Assembly: GCF_000770635.1 (NCBI RefSeq)
Contig: NZ_AVBF01000035.1
Location: forward strand, 1-44,062
DNA from: Pontibacillus yanchengensis Y32
GTDB taxonomy: Bacteria; Bacillota; Bacilli; Bacillales; BH030062
DNA: 44,062 bases
Reading direction: 5' to 3'
In this document: positions 34,080-42,171 of the stretch, in pieces
Position numbering within the stretch: position 1 is the first letter of the stretch
How the letters are laid out: each line of letters starts with the position of its first letter
Position numbers and translations under genes: made by a program
Notes under the pieces: model-generated
Told to the model about the DNA's origin: nothing
What the model saw: the letters and a program-made list of their open reading frames with translations, nothing else
Databases searched by the model: none

Positions 34080-34113
34080 GAGGCATAATGTTGAAGACTT
34101 GAATCCGAGTTAT
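34080..34113 (+). repeat. R4 motif
   Basis: GAGGCATAATGTTGAAGACTT followed by GAATCCGAGTTATTA: the same short repeat seen at 5118-5150 (same strand), 5761-5801 (inverted) and 44016-44055. Confidence 0.6.
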
Positions 34114-34201
34114 TAAATGAAAGGGGAGATAATTAAAGAGAGTAGGATTGCTATTGAACCTACGCAGTACTTGTTTCTTTAATTGAGAAATTTAATGTGT
34201 A

Positions 34202-34386
34202 AGCGGACATAGAATGCGTTATTATCCCCCATCAAGACGATTTTTGGTACTCAAAGGACATAGGATACCTTATTTGAAGCAAATCAGCCTTTATGGAGAG
34301 GGATTTAGCTAAATAAGGTATCCTATGTCCGTTTAACTTTTATAAATAGCGTTTTTTCAGTAAATAAGAGATTATATGTCCGTTAA
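34202..34386. repeat. Nested foldback element
   Basis: Four related arms of CGGACATA...TTATTT arranged forward, forward, reverse, reverse. The inner pair, GGACATAGGATACCTTATTT (34258-34277) and its exact complement at 34313-34332, is perfect over 20 bp; the outer pair (34204 region and 34364-34385) is imperfect. It lies in the 470-bp gap between convergent crt operons. The rest of the gap shows only the R4 motif and no ORF. Confidence 0.8.
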
Positions 34387-34506
34387 GATAGGTGAGACAG
34401 TATTGTTAGCTCCAAATGCTTCAGTGCTAATTTGTAATATCAATCCGTCTAAAAGTAGCTATTCTTCTATCTTAAATCCGTTTTCATAAGTAATCCTAAA
34501 AGCATT

Positions 34507-35988
34507 TTAAGACGTTTCTCTATCCTTGTTTATTAATGACCTGGCAACATTTTTACCACTTAATACCACCATTGGCGATCCTCCACCAGGATGAGTGCTT
34601 CCACCAGCAAAGTATAGGTTAGAGATATCTTGTGATTTATTATAAGGTCTTCTGAATGCATCTACTTTCTTATTAGACGCTGGCCCATAAATAGATCCAC
34701 GAAAAGCGCCAAAATGTTTACGTATATCTTTAGGGGTCCATACCTGCTCTTCTTTTACATAAGGTTGAATGTCATATCCAAATGCTTTTAATCGATCATA
34801 TATCTTTTGTTTGTATTCATCGGTATCAATACCAATATCACCATCTTTAGGTATGGCTGGAGCATTGACTAGAATAAAACAATTATCTCCATCAGGTGAT
34901 ACGGTAGGATCTGATTTTGAAGAGGTGCTGATGTATATTGTTGGTGATTCAGGATAAACACCTTCTTGTAGTTGAATAAATTCTTTTTGATAATTTTTAG
35001 TGAAGAAAAGATGGTGATGGTGCAGGTTCTCGACTCGTGTGGTAAGGCCTGCTAATATAACAAAAGCTGATATAGACGGCTCGAAATCCCTCACTTTTTG
35101 ATTAGAGAAATGAGGCCTGTGCTCTTCTTTTACTAACTCTGGATAGGCTTTTAATACATCGCCATTTATTATAACTTCATCTGTTTTGAAAGTTTGGCCA
35201 TCTGATAATATTACATCTGTGACAGCTGAGTCTTGTATATTTAATTGGTTCACTTCATGATTTGCATAAAGTTCTACTCCTAACTCTCTCGCTGCTCGTT
35301 CAAATCCCTCTGCAATTTTCGTGTTACCACCTTCTATGTAATAAACACCATCAATCAATTCTAAATAAGCTATCATAGAAAATGTTGCTGGAGCAATATA
35401 TGGATTAGATCCAATATATGTCGCATAACGATCAAGTGACTGTATAATCTTTGGATTATCAAAATAAAGGCTCATAAACTCATGCATACTCTGATTAGGT
35501 TTAACGTTCAACATGGCTTTAAAGAGTGAAGGGGATAGGTAATCACGCCATGATTCAAATGTACGATGAAGGAAGTGTTTGTCAGAAAGGGAATAAAGCT
35601 TAGTAATTTGATTCAAAAACGCTTGGTATTTAGAGGCCCCCTTAGGGTCAAGCTTCTTTAATTGGTCTAGCATATACGTTTTAGAAGAGGATAAATCAAA
35701 TGTGAATCCATCCCCAAAACTATTACGGGTATGTGTTTCAATTTGCTTAAACGTAAAGTAATCATCTGGATTTAATCCCGCATCACTTAATACATTTCTA
35801 AAAACATGTGGCATGGTTATGGTGTTTGGACCGAAATCAAAATGATAGTTACCTAAGTCCACTGCCATCATTTTACCACCAAAGTGGTTATTCTTTTCAA
35901 ATACCTTAACATGATATCCTTCAGAGGCTAAGTATATTGCTGAAGACAGACCGGCTAAACCGCCTCCTACAATTGATATTTGCTTCAT
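34507..35988 (-). CDS. crtP: CrtP-type C30 carotenoid oxygenase
   Basis: 493-aa FAD enzyme resembling S. aureus CrtP (diaponeurosporene oxidase), which oxidises a terminal methyl group toward the carboxylate. ISIVGGGLAGLSSAIYLAS at the start, HHHHLFFTKNYQKEF, VWTPKDIRKHFGAFRGSIYGP and GGSTHPGGGSPMVVLSGK track CrtP more than CrtN. Start ATG 35988 overlaps the crtQ stop by 4 bp (ATGA) and has AAGGAAG upstream; the frame extends to 36312 through crtQ but that is not coding. Last gene of the minus-strand crt operon. Confidence 0.87.
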   Translation of the reverse strand: MKQISIVGGGLAGLSSAIYLASEGYHVKVFEKNNHFGGKMMAVDLGNYHFDFGPNTITMPHVFRNVLSDAGLNPDDYFTFKQIETHTRNSFGDGFTFDLSSSKTYMLDQLKKLDPKGASKYQAFLNQITKLYSLSDKHFLHRTFESWRDYLSPSLFKAMLNVKPNQSMHEFMSLYFDNPKIIQSLDRYATYIGSNPYIAPATFSMIAYLELIDGVYYIEGGNTKIAEGFERAARELGVELYANHEVNQLNIQDSAVTDVILSDGQTFKTDEVIINGDVLKAYPELVKEEHRPHFSNQKVRDFEPSISAFVILAGLTTRVENLHHHHLFFTKNYQKEFIQLQEGVYPESPTIYISTSSKSDPTVSPDGDNCFILVNAPAIPKDGDIGIDTDEYKQKIYDRLKAFGYDIQPYVKEEQVWTPKDIRKHFGAFRGSIYGPASNKKVDAFRRPYNKSQDISNLYFAGGSTHPGGGSPMVVLSGKNVARSLINKDRETS

Positions 35989-37097
35989 TGATATGATCTT
36001 CCTTTCCAAACATAAGCTTTGCCAGTAATGGCTTTGTACATTGATGTCCATAGCACCCCAATTAACATTGCTGCAGATAATGGCATGCCTAAAGAGTAAA
36101 ATGGACTCGTTCTGGTTCTTATATCCACGATACCTTTTTGTAAAATTGTTAGTACAAGAGGGAGGAGAAACATCCATTGTTGATTTAAGACTGCATATAT
36201 AGCTAATAAAAACGGAGATATGTAAAAGATAGCATAGAAGATAGATAATCCTACTGCACCAATCTTTGATCGACCAATGCCAATGAATATATTTTTTGTG
36301 AATCCTTCCCATGCTTCTTGAATCGTATCGTACATAAAACAGCTAACAAGCTTTGTAATATTTGCTAATATCATTCTTTCTCCGTGTTTTTTTACTAATC
36401 TTCCTAATTCCACATCTTCCACTAAAGAGTTATAAACTGCTTCGTGACCACCAATTTTTTTATAAGTAGCTTGTTTAATTGCGATAAATTGACCACAAGC
36501 AGCGGTAGTGGCTTGTCGTGTTGTATGATTTGCAAAAAATAAAGGGAGGTGAAGATGGATGACAAAGTGTTGCATGGTTACAAGGAATTGAACAAGTTTA
36601 CTATCTCGATACGTTGGAAAGCCACTAACCATACTTGCATGCTGGTTCTCCATAAGTGCTAAGGTATGATGAATAGTTGTTGGTTCAATTCGAACATCGG
36701 CATCAATAAAAAACATGACCTCACTGTTTGAGTGGTTGCTTAAATGGTGACAAGCATGTACTTTCCCGTTCCATCCTTCAGGAAGTTGTTTCCCGTTTAT
36801 AATTGTAAAACGAGAATCCCCATATGTATATTGCAACAATAATGATTTTGTATCATCTGACGATTGATCATCGAGTAGGATAAACTCAAGTTTTTCATAA
36901 TTAACGTTCCTTAATGAAGCTATAAGTCCTGGAACATTTTTAGATTCATTGCGGAGGGGGATAAGTACAGATACTGTTGTATTATTACCGGAGTAATTTG
37001 TATAGCTGTGAAGAGCCGGTAACCATAATGGATTAATAACAACCCATAGGAAGAGAAATGCTTCTAAACTACTGAGTACAAAGAATATAATAATCAT
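35985..37097 (-). CDS. crtQ: CrtQ-type glycosyltransferase (GT2)
   Basis: 370-aa membrane-associated family 2 glycosyltransferase. VSVLIPLRNES, LLDDQSSDD and FFIDADVRIEP (DxD) mark the nucleotide-sugar domain; QEAWEGFTK and several C-terminal membrane segments follow. It matches CrtQ, which glucosylates the C30 carotenoic acid. The ATG at 37097 has AAGGAG 9 bases upstream. It starts 13 bp after the acyltransferase stop and overlaps crtP. Confidence 0.85.
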   Translation of the reverse strand: MIIIFFVLSSLEAFLFLWVVINPLWLPALHSYTNYSGNNTTVSVLIPLRNESKNVPGLIASLRNVNYEKLEFILLDDQSSDDTKSLLLQYTYGDSRFTIINGKQLPEGWNGKVHACHHLSNHSNSEVMFFIDADVRIEPTTIHHTLALMENQHASMVSGFPTYRDSKLVQFLVTMQHFVIHLHLPLFFANHTTRQATTAACGQFIAIKQATYKKIGGHEAVYNSLVEDVELGRLVKKHGERMILANITKLVSCFMYDTIQEAWEGFTKNIFIGIGRSKIGAVGLSIFYAIFYISPFLLAIYAVLNQQWMFLLPLVLTILQKGIVDIRTRTSPFYSLGMPLSAAMLIGVLWTSMYKAITGKAYVWKGRSYQ

Positions 37098-37110
37098 GTT
37101 ACACAACTCC

Positions 37111-37773
37111 TTAATAAAATGAGCGGAAAGAATCCGTTTGATTGAGAATAATCTGTTGTTTTAGTTGGTCGAGTAGTGTAGTACATTGTTCCTCAAAAAA
37201 TTGAGTTCTAGCATCTCTCTTCAAGTGATTATAGTGACTCGGAACGATGCTTTCACCAATAGATATATAAACAGACGCTTTACGAGTTGACTGAAACGTA
37301 TAATAAATAGCAATAGGAATAACCTGTACATCCTCCGTCTTTTCAGTTACATAGGCAGCTCCTGTGTTAAATTCAAGTGGACGTTTTTCGAGATGTTGCT
37401 CATCACCTTGAGGAAATATCCACACGTTATCGCCATTGCTCAATTGTTTACTTGCATACTTAAGTGAGCTTAAGATGTCTTTTGGGTTGTTCCTATTTAT
37501 GGAGAAAGCTCCAAGACGTCGAAAGATGGGTACCTTTTTTATCCCTTCTTCGTGCATCATCGCATATGATTCCCCAAGAAAGATATGTTGATTTAGGAGA
37601 AAAATGATGATGGGATCCCACCAAGCACTATGATTAACAAGAAATAATGTTCTCTTGGATGAGGAGGGGGGAGTCCCGTTGATATATATATTTTGAAAAT
37701 GGAATTGGGTTAAGCGTTTGACAAAGAAATCAAAGCCTCGCTCCCAAAATCTGCTTTTGTTGGCTGGTATCAT
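37111..37773 (-). CDS. PlsC-family acyltransferase of the crt operon
   Basis: 220-aa 1-acyl-glycerol-phosphate acyltransferase-like protein with NHSAWWD (HX4D) near residue 48 and FPQGDE as the second motif. The position between the CruF-like and CrtQ genes, with a 4-bp overlap to the former, suggests it esterifies the sugar of the pigment rather than making phospholipid. S. aureus uses CrtO, a different family, for this step. Role inferred. Confidence 0.78.
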   Translation of the reverse strand: MIPANKSRFWERGFDFFVKRLTQFHFQNIYINGTPPSSSKRTLFLVNHSAWWDPIIIFLLNQHIFLGESYAMMHEEGIKKVPIFRRLGAFSINRNNPKDILSSLKYASKQLSNGDNVWIFPQGDEQHLEKRPLEFNTGAAYVTEKTEDVQVIPIAIYYTFQSTRKASVYISIGESIVPSHYNHLKRDARTQFFEEQCTTLLDQLKQQIILNQTDSFRSFY

Positions 37774-38528
37774 GAATCATTCCTCATTTTCACATAAACT
37801 AGTCCCCAGAGTAGCATTAAACTTGTTACAAGGAGAACAGCACCATATAAACCTCCTAGAAAAGCAAGCCAAATAAATAGTAATTGAGTGCTACTATATA
37901 CGACAATAATTCTAGTTCGCCATCCACTATCTTTCGGTGTATCGCTGGAGAACCAAATATGCGCCATTAGTTGAAAGAAAGCTGCTAAAATAAACCAGCC
38001 ACTAAAGTTAGTAAAAGGAATACCATAATAAAAGCTTCCTTGTGCCCAAACCCAATAATTTTTAACATGAAAAGCAACAGGATCTAAAATCAAGTCGATA
38101 CTTACTGCTAATAGACCACCTGTAATAATAAATAATAGTAGATACACTAGATTTGAAAAACGACCCAGTAGAGTTCTTGATATTTCATGTGCACCTGCCA
38201 TGACCATAAGCCAAGCAAAACCTATTGCAAAAGGGACGCCTCCAATCATTGGACCAAAATCTTGGGTGTAATGATAGTGGCCAAACCACCATTGGTATTT
38301 CACGCCTATATGTTCAATGGCAATTGATATAATAATAACAAATAAACTGTAAGCTATCCCTTTTTTTGCCCCATATTGCTTATGAAAATATAGTCCCCCA
38401 AGTAAACCAGCTAGGATTAAAAATACTGCATTTGCCCATTGTAGGTATGGGGGAAGGATGTCAAAGCTTAATAATATAAAACCACACCCAAACCAAATCA
38501 GATAAAACCTGTAAAGCCAAACGTACAC
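37770..38528 (-). CDS. cruF: CruF-like carotenoid hydratase
   Basis: 252-aa polytopic protein of the carotenoid-biosynthesis (CruF/DUF422) family: AIEHIGVKYQWWFGHYHYTQDFGPMIGG with VPFAIGFAWLMVMAG, and IDLILDPVAFHVKNYWVW, are the conserved acidic and His blocks. Known CruF proteins hydrate a terminal 1,2 double bond of acyclic carotenoids. I recall cruF-like genes in the C30 pathways of Bacillus firmus and B. indicus. The start is GTG at 38528 with GAGGG 7 bases upstream. First gene of the minus-strand operon. Confidence 0.75.
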   Translation of the reverse strand: MYVWLYRFYLIWFGCGFILLSFDILPPYLQWANAVFLILAGLLGGLYFHKQYGAKKGIAYSLFVIIISIAIEHIGVKYQWWFGHYHYTQDFGPMIGGVPFAIGFAWLMVMAGAHEISRTLLGRFSNLVYLLLFIITGGLLAVSIDLILDPVAFHVKNYWVWAQGSFYYGIPFTNFSGWFILAAFFQLMAHIWFSSDTPKDSGWRTRIIVVYSSTQLLFIWLAFLGGLYGAVLLVTSLMLLWGLVYVKMRNDS

Positions 38529-38636
38529 ATTATCACCCTCTAATTATATATATATGAATATTGTAATATAACATCGAATGCTCACTATAATAGTAATGTG
38601 TTCTGAATATGTAGGAAAATAGAAAGGAAAGAGGAC

Positions 38637-39191
38637 ATGGAATCTACTAAAAAACTTGACATAATCTATCCTAGTAAGCAGAACGGGTTGGTAGTAGTAA
38701 ACCTTTGTAGACAACATTCTGTTCGTGTTAATGATAAACTCCTTCGATATTGTTGTTGGAAGGAATTAACAAGCGAAGAATTCGGTTTATTACTTAATAA
38801 TGAAGTTACCTGTGTAGAGTTTAAAGCAAATCATATGTTGATTATTTATCCGGAATATCGAGAAATCAAGCTAGCATTTGTACCCATACCAGAACAACCT
38901 CCCAAAAATGAGGCTCTATTTCAAATCGCTCACTATTATTCTTTATGGTCGTCTGTGCGTGTGAAAGCGAGATATGGGGATCAACTTGAAGAAGATTTGC
39001 GGTACCAATCTATGACATCACCTATACTATTGTATGCTCCAATGGATATCCCAATCGACATTACAGAAATAAAGCATGGTGATTCAGTAAGTCTAGAAAA
39101 GTACTGTTCAAAAAAGAATACATGGACACTGTTATGTATCGTGGATAATTATAATCCTTTGTTGCATCTAATTGAATACGTCTTTACGTAA
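38637..39191 (+). CDS. Unrecognised 184-aa protein
   Basis: Soluble protein of 184 aa with no membrane segment and five scattered cysteines, including a CC pair in RYCCWKEL. It has no motif I can assign. AAAGGAAAGAGG precedes the ATG. It is divergent from the cruF operon (about 110 bp) and overlaps the convergent TauE-like gene by 8 bp. Possibly expressed from CACTATAAT near 38583; no function proposed. Confidence 0.6.
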   Translation: MESTKKLDIIYPSKQNGLVVVNLCRQHSVRVNDKLLRYCCWKELTSEEFGLLLNNEVTCVEFKANHMLIIYPEYREIKLAFVPIPEQPPKNEALFQIAHYYSLWSSVRVKARYGDQLEEDLRYQSMTSPILLYAPMDIPIDITEIKHGDSVSLEKYCSKKNTWTLLCIVDNYNPLLHLIEYVFT

Positions 39192-39933
39192 ACCACAAAC
39201 GTACACTCATGAATACCACAGCAATTACCATAACAAGCCGTACAAAGCCTTCTCCTTTCTTCACAGCTGATTTACTTCCAATAATCGCACCAATACTATT
39301 TCCAAGTGCGAGTACTAGACCGTACCCCCAATGAATTTGATCATTTAGAAGAAATACAATAATGGAAGACAAGGTGTAGATAGCAACAATGAAAACTTTT
39401 AAACTATTGATATGTACTAGATTCATTCCCGTTGTTAACGTAAGCATCATCACAATGACAAGACCGACACCAGCTTGAATAAAGCCACCATAAAATCCTA
39501 CCAGTAGAAACACAATAAATAGCAATATCCGTTTTTTGGTTGTCATGTTCGAGGTAGCTTTTGTGAACCAACGTTGGGGTTTAATAACAATGGTTATTAA
39601 CACAAAAATCATGACAATAGAGAGAATTCGATTGAATAAATCATCAGATAATTCAATGGCCATTTTCGATCCCGCAATAGATCCTAAAACAGCTGGAAAC
39701 GAAAGAAACACTGCAAGTTTCCAATGAAAAATACCACTATTACGGAAAGAAGCAATAGCAGTTATATTCTGTGCTAAAATGGCAATTCTGTTTGTACCAT
39801 TTGCCATAGCAGAAGGCAGGTTCAAAAAAATTAGCATTGGTAAGGTAAGGAGTGAGCCTCCTCCTGCAAGAACATTAATAAAACCAGCACAAATGCCAAC
39901 TACTAAAACAATGAGCATCATTGTAAATGTCAT
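39184..39933 (-). CDS. TauE/SafE-family membrane protein
   Basis: 249-aa protein with about 8 membrane segments. The N-terminal VGICAGFINVLAGGGSLLTLPML and the internal LLVGFYGGFIQAGVGLVIVMML are the twin repeats of the TauE/SafE (TSUP) family, which exports sulfite, sulfoacetate or similar anions. Substrate not determinable. Convergent with the unknown gene before it. No clear strong ribosome site was checked beyond GGATT. Confidence 0.82.
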   Translation of the reverse strand: MTFTMMLIVLVVGICAGFINVLAGGGSLLTLPMLIFLNLPSAMANGTNRIAILAQNITAIASFRNSGIFHWKLAVFLSFPAVLGSIAGSKMAIELSDDLFNRILSIVMIFVLITIVIKPQRWFTKATSNMTTKKRILLFIVFLLVGFYGGFIQAGVGLVIVMMLTLTTGMNLVHINSLKVFIVAIYTLSSIIVFLLNDQIHWGYGLVLALGNSIGAIIGSKSAVKKGEGFVRLVMVIAVVFMSVRLWFT

Positions 39934-40097
39934 ATACTCAATCCTTTTTGTATAGTTGTATGTATCATTCTACTATATCAAATGAGAGGTGAAGGAGGGA
40001 ACCAAAGTAACTTTTCTTTATAGCTACAGAAACTTATTATGGTTTAATTCCTTATTGATAAGTGACTTGACTAGATTTTCTTAAATCAATAATCACA

Positions 40098-40135
40098 AAA
40101 AAACCCGAACCTATTATGTTCTTAGGTACGGGCTA
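40098..40135 (-). terminator. Terminator of the DoxX-like gene
   Basis: On the minus strand CCCGTACCTA, AGAACATAA, TAGGTTCGGG then TTTTTTTG; 9-10-bp stem with one mismatch. Confidence 0.8.
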
Positions 40136-40144
40136 GTGTTACAT

Positions 40145-40669
40145 TTATTTATATTCTAATTCAAGTTTATTGTTATCATTTTTAATTTTTGGTTTATGGT
40201 TCATTTGTTTTCTAATAAATGGTATGACCCAACGATCCAATCCGTATTTACCAGCATTGAAACCAGCTACTAGAATAAAGATTGCGATTAATACCATTTG
40301 AGGATTAGTGCTGGTTGTTCCGCTGAATAGGAAAGCAAAGTTCATTGTAATTCCCATCAGTGCTGCAAATGTTGTGAATAAACCAAGAATAAGTGCAATA
40401 CCCACTAACAATTCACCCCAGGCAACTAGAAAGCTAAATAATTCTCCATTAGGTACGGCTACATTTTTTAAAAACGCTGCCCACCAACCTTGTACGGCTG
40501 GGTGATCACCAGTTGCTTTGCCGATAGCACCTTGCATAAAACCAGTTGCATCAAAACCACCTGTAACTTTTCCCCAACCAGCTGTAATCCATTGATAACC
40601 TAAGTACACTCTTAAAAAGGTTAATACTGCTGTAGCCAATTTGTTTTCTCTCAACATAGTAGTAAACAT
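40145..40669 (-). CDS. DoxX-family membrane protein
   Basis: 174-aa DoxX-type protein with four membrane segments: FLRVYLGYQWITAGWGKVTGG, WGELLVGIALILGLFTTFAA, GITMNFAFLFSG and IFILVAGFNAGKYGLDRW. The Gly-rich TAGWGK motif is typical. Relatives form part of thiol/quinone or oxidative-stress redox systems. AAGGAGTG precedes the ATG. An inverted repeat lies upstream. Confidence 0.85.
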   Translation of the reverse strand: MFTTMLRENKLATAVLTFLRVYLGYQWITAGWGKVTGGFDATGFMQGAIGKATGDHPAVQGWWAAFLKNVAVPNGELFSFLVAWGELLVGIALILGLFTTFAALMGITMNFAFLFSGTTSTNPQMVLIAIFILVAGFNAGKYGLDRWVIPFIRKQMNHKPKIKNDNNKLELEYK

Positions 40670-40713
40670 AACTAATCACTCCTTGTGATGGTTTATTTGA
40701 TAATGCTTGGTAA

Positions 40714-40738
40714 TCACTTAAGCCAGCTTTTTAAGTGA
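40714..40738 (-). promoter_or_regulatory. Inverted repeat upstream of the DoxX-like gene
   Basis: TCACTTAA (40714-40721) and TTAAGTGA (40731-40738) are perfect 8-bp arms with a 9-bp gap, 45-70 bp before the DoxX-like start. An operator for a MarR- or TetR-type regulator is plausible; a short hairpin is the alternative. Confidence 0.4.
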
Positions 40739-40903
40739 ATCTTTTCTTTACATTTATAGTGTAGCATGGCAAATGCTAAAAAAAATGCAAATGTGAATCA
40801 TTTCACAATTTATTCAATAAGTGATGGCGATATTGTGACTAACTCATAAATAGGGTAGAATTTTAAAAAATCTAGACATTGCTTAATGGAATGAAACAAT
40901 AAG

Positions 40904-40934
40904 AAACCCTAGCTCATATACGTGTTCTAGGGTT
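40904..40934 (-). terminator. Terminator of the protease gene
   Basis: AACCCTAG and CTAGGGTT arms (8-9 bp, 14-nt loop); on the minus strand followed by TCTTATTGTTT. It lies in the 307-bp gap between the DoxX-like and protease genes, which otherwise holds only the DoxX promoter region. Confidence 0.6.
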
Positions 40935-40976
40935 CATATTAGTAGGGGGATTTTTAGCAAGCATATGGACCTTTTT

Positions 40977-42152
40977 TTACGATTGACCCTCTTCTAAGTG
41001 GGTTGTTGTAGACACTAATTTTCTTTGACTTTCTAATAGTTTTAATTGACCATTCTCATAACCTATCGTGTAGGTGGAATTGTATCGTTCGGTTACTTTT
41101 TGTTGATCTGCTTCGCGAATAACATAATCACTGATTACCGTTAGTTTAGCTTGGTTATCCTCATCAATGGTGACTTGAACATTTGAAAGTGTAATATCTG
41201 TAGTGTGTACATACATATCACGAAATGCAGTATAAGATTGTTTAGCTTGCCAATCGCTTCCTAACATTGAATAGGCTGTTATATATTCTCGCATCAATAA
41301 ACTTTCCTTAAAGTACCCAAATAAGTACCGAGCGTCTTCCTTGAGTTGTTCTGTATCAATAGTTGTAGAACTAAGATTACCATTGTACTCTAAGTCTTTT
41401 GAATCAGCTTGGTCTGACCATCTATTTACTTGATTCATAACGTCTGAGAGGGGGATGCTAAATCCGATACCTCCTTGGGCTGTTCCAGCAGAATTAATTG
41501 CGATAATCTTACCAGTTTGACGATGAATTAATGGACCACCACTGTTACCGTGTGTAATGGGGGCGGAAATTTGATATGCATTCTCATACTTAAACTCATC
41601 TATTTTAAAATCTCGTCCTTCACCTGATATGATGCCTGTTGTAACTGTATTTTGTAACCCTAAAGGACTTCCTACAGCAATTATTTCATCACCAATATCA
41701 ACTTCGATGTTAGTGCCAATTGGCATAGGCGTCCGATTTGCTAGGGAAGGAACTCGTATAACTGCAATATCGGTTTCTTTCCCGATTCCTACAATAGCAG
41801 CGATAAATGTTCGGGCATTTGCAGTTGTTACCTGAATAGTTTCTGCATCCTTAACAACATGAGCATTGGTGATAATATCTCCTTTATCATTAAAAAGGAA
41901 ACCTGAACCTATATTTTCTCCCCATTCAGCTTTTCCCTCAATTTGGACAACATTTTTTTCAGCTTCGTGAATAATTGTCTTTAAATCAATGCTAGTAGAT
42001 GTATTTTTTTTAGTAACCTCTTGAGCAAGCGTACTCGTAGTTTTAATAGGTTGTTTATAGACGATATTATTTAATTTATATACACCAAAAGCAGTGGAAA
42101 GTACAACTATCACCGTAAGTATAATAGGTAAGGCTAAACGTTTGTTGCTCAT
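40977..42152 (-). CDS. Membrane-anchored trypsin-like serine protease
   Basis: 391-aa S1C-like protease. An N-terminal membrane segment (LALPIILTVIVVLSTAFGVY) anchors it outside the cell. The catalytic triad is visible: H in TNAHVVKD (about 98), D in ETDIAVIRV (about 128) and S in THGNSGGPLI (about 205). No PDZ domain follows; the C-terminal 130 residues instead look like an NTF2/TcaA-type alpha-beta domain (YLFGYFKESL ... RYNSTYTIGYENGQLKLLE). It is 19 bp after the zinc-ribbon gene and probably co-transcribed with it. Confidence 0.82.
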   Translation of the reverse strand: MSNKRLALPIILTVIVVLSTAFGVYKLNNIVYKQPIKTTSTLAQEVTKKNTSTSIDLKTIIHEAEKNVVQIEGKAEWGENIGSGFLFNDKGDIITNAHVVKDAETIQVTTANARTFIAAIVGIGKETDIAVIRVPSLANRTPMPIGTNIEVDIGDEIIAVGSPLGLQNTVTTGIISGEGRDFKIDEFKYENAYQISAPITHGNSGGPLIHRQTGKIIAINSAGTAQGGIGFSIPLSDVMNQVNRWSDQADSKDLEYNGNLSSTTIDTEQLKEDARYLFGYFKESLLMREYITAYSMLGSDWQAKQSYTAFRDMYVHTTDITLSNVQVTIDEDNQAKLTVISDYVIREADQQKVTERYNSTYTIGYENGQLKLLESQRKLVSTTTHLEEGQS

Positions 42153-42171
42153 GTACTCACTCCGACTGTTG

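Noticed and set aside
35989-36312. N-terminal extension of the crtP reading frame
   Set aside because: It overlaps the crtQ coding region, has no family similarity, and the ATGA overlap gives a natural start at 35988.
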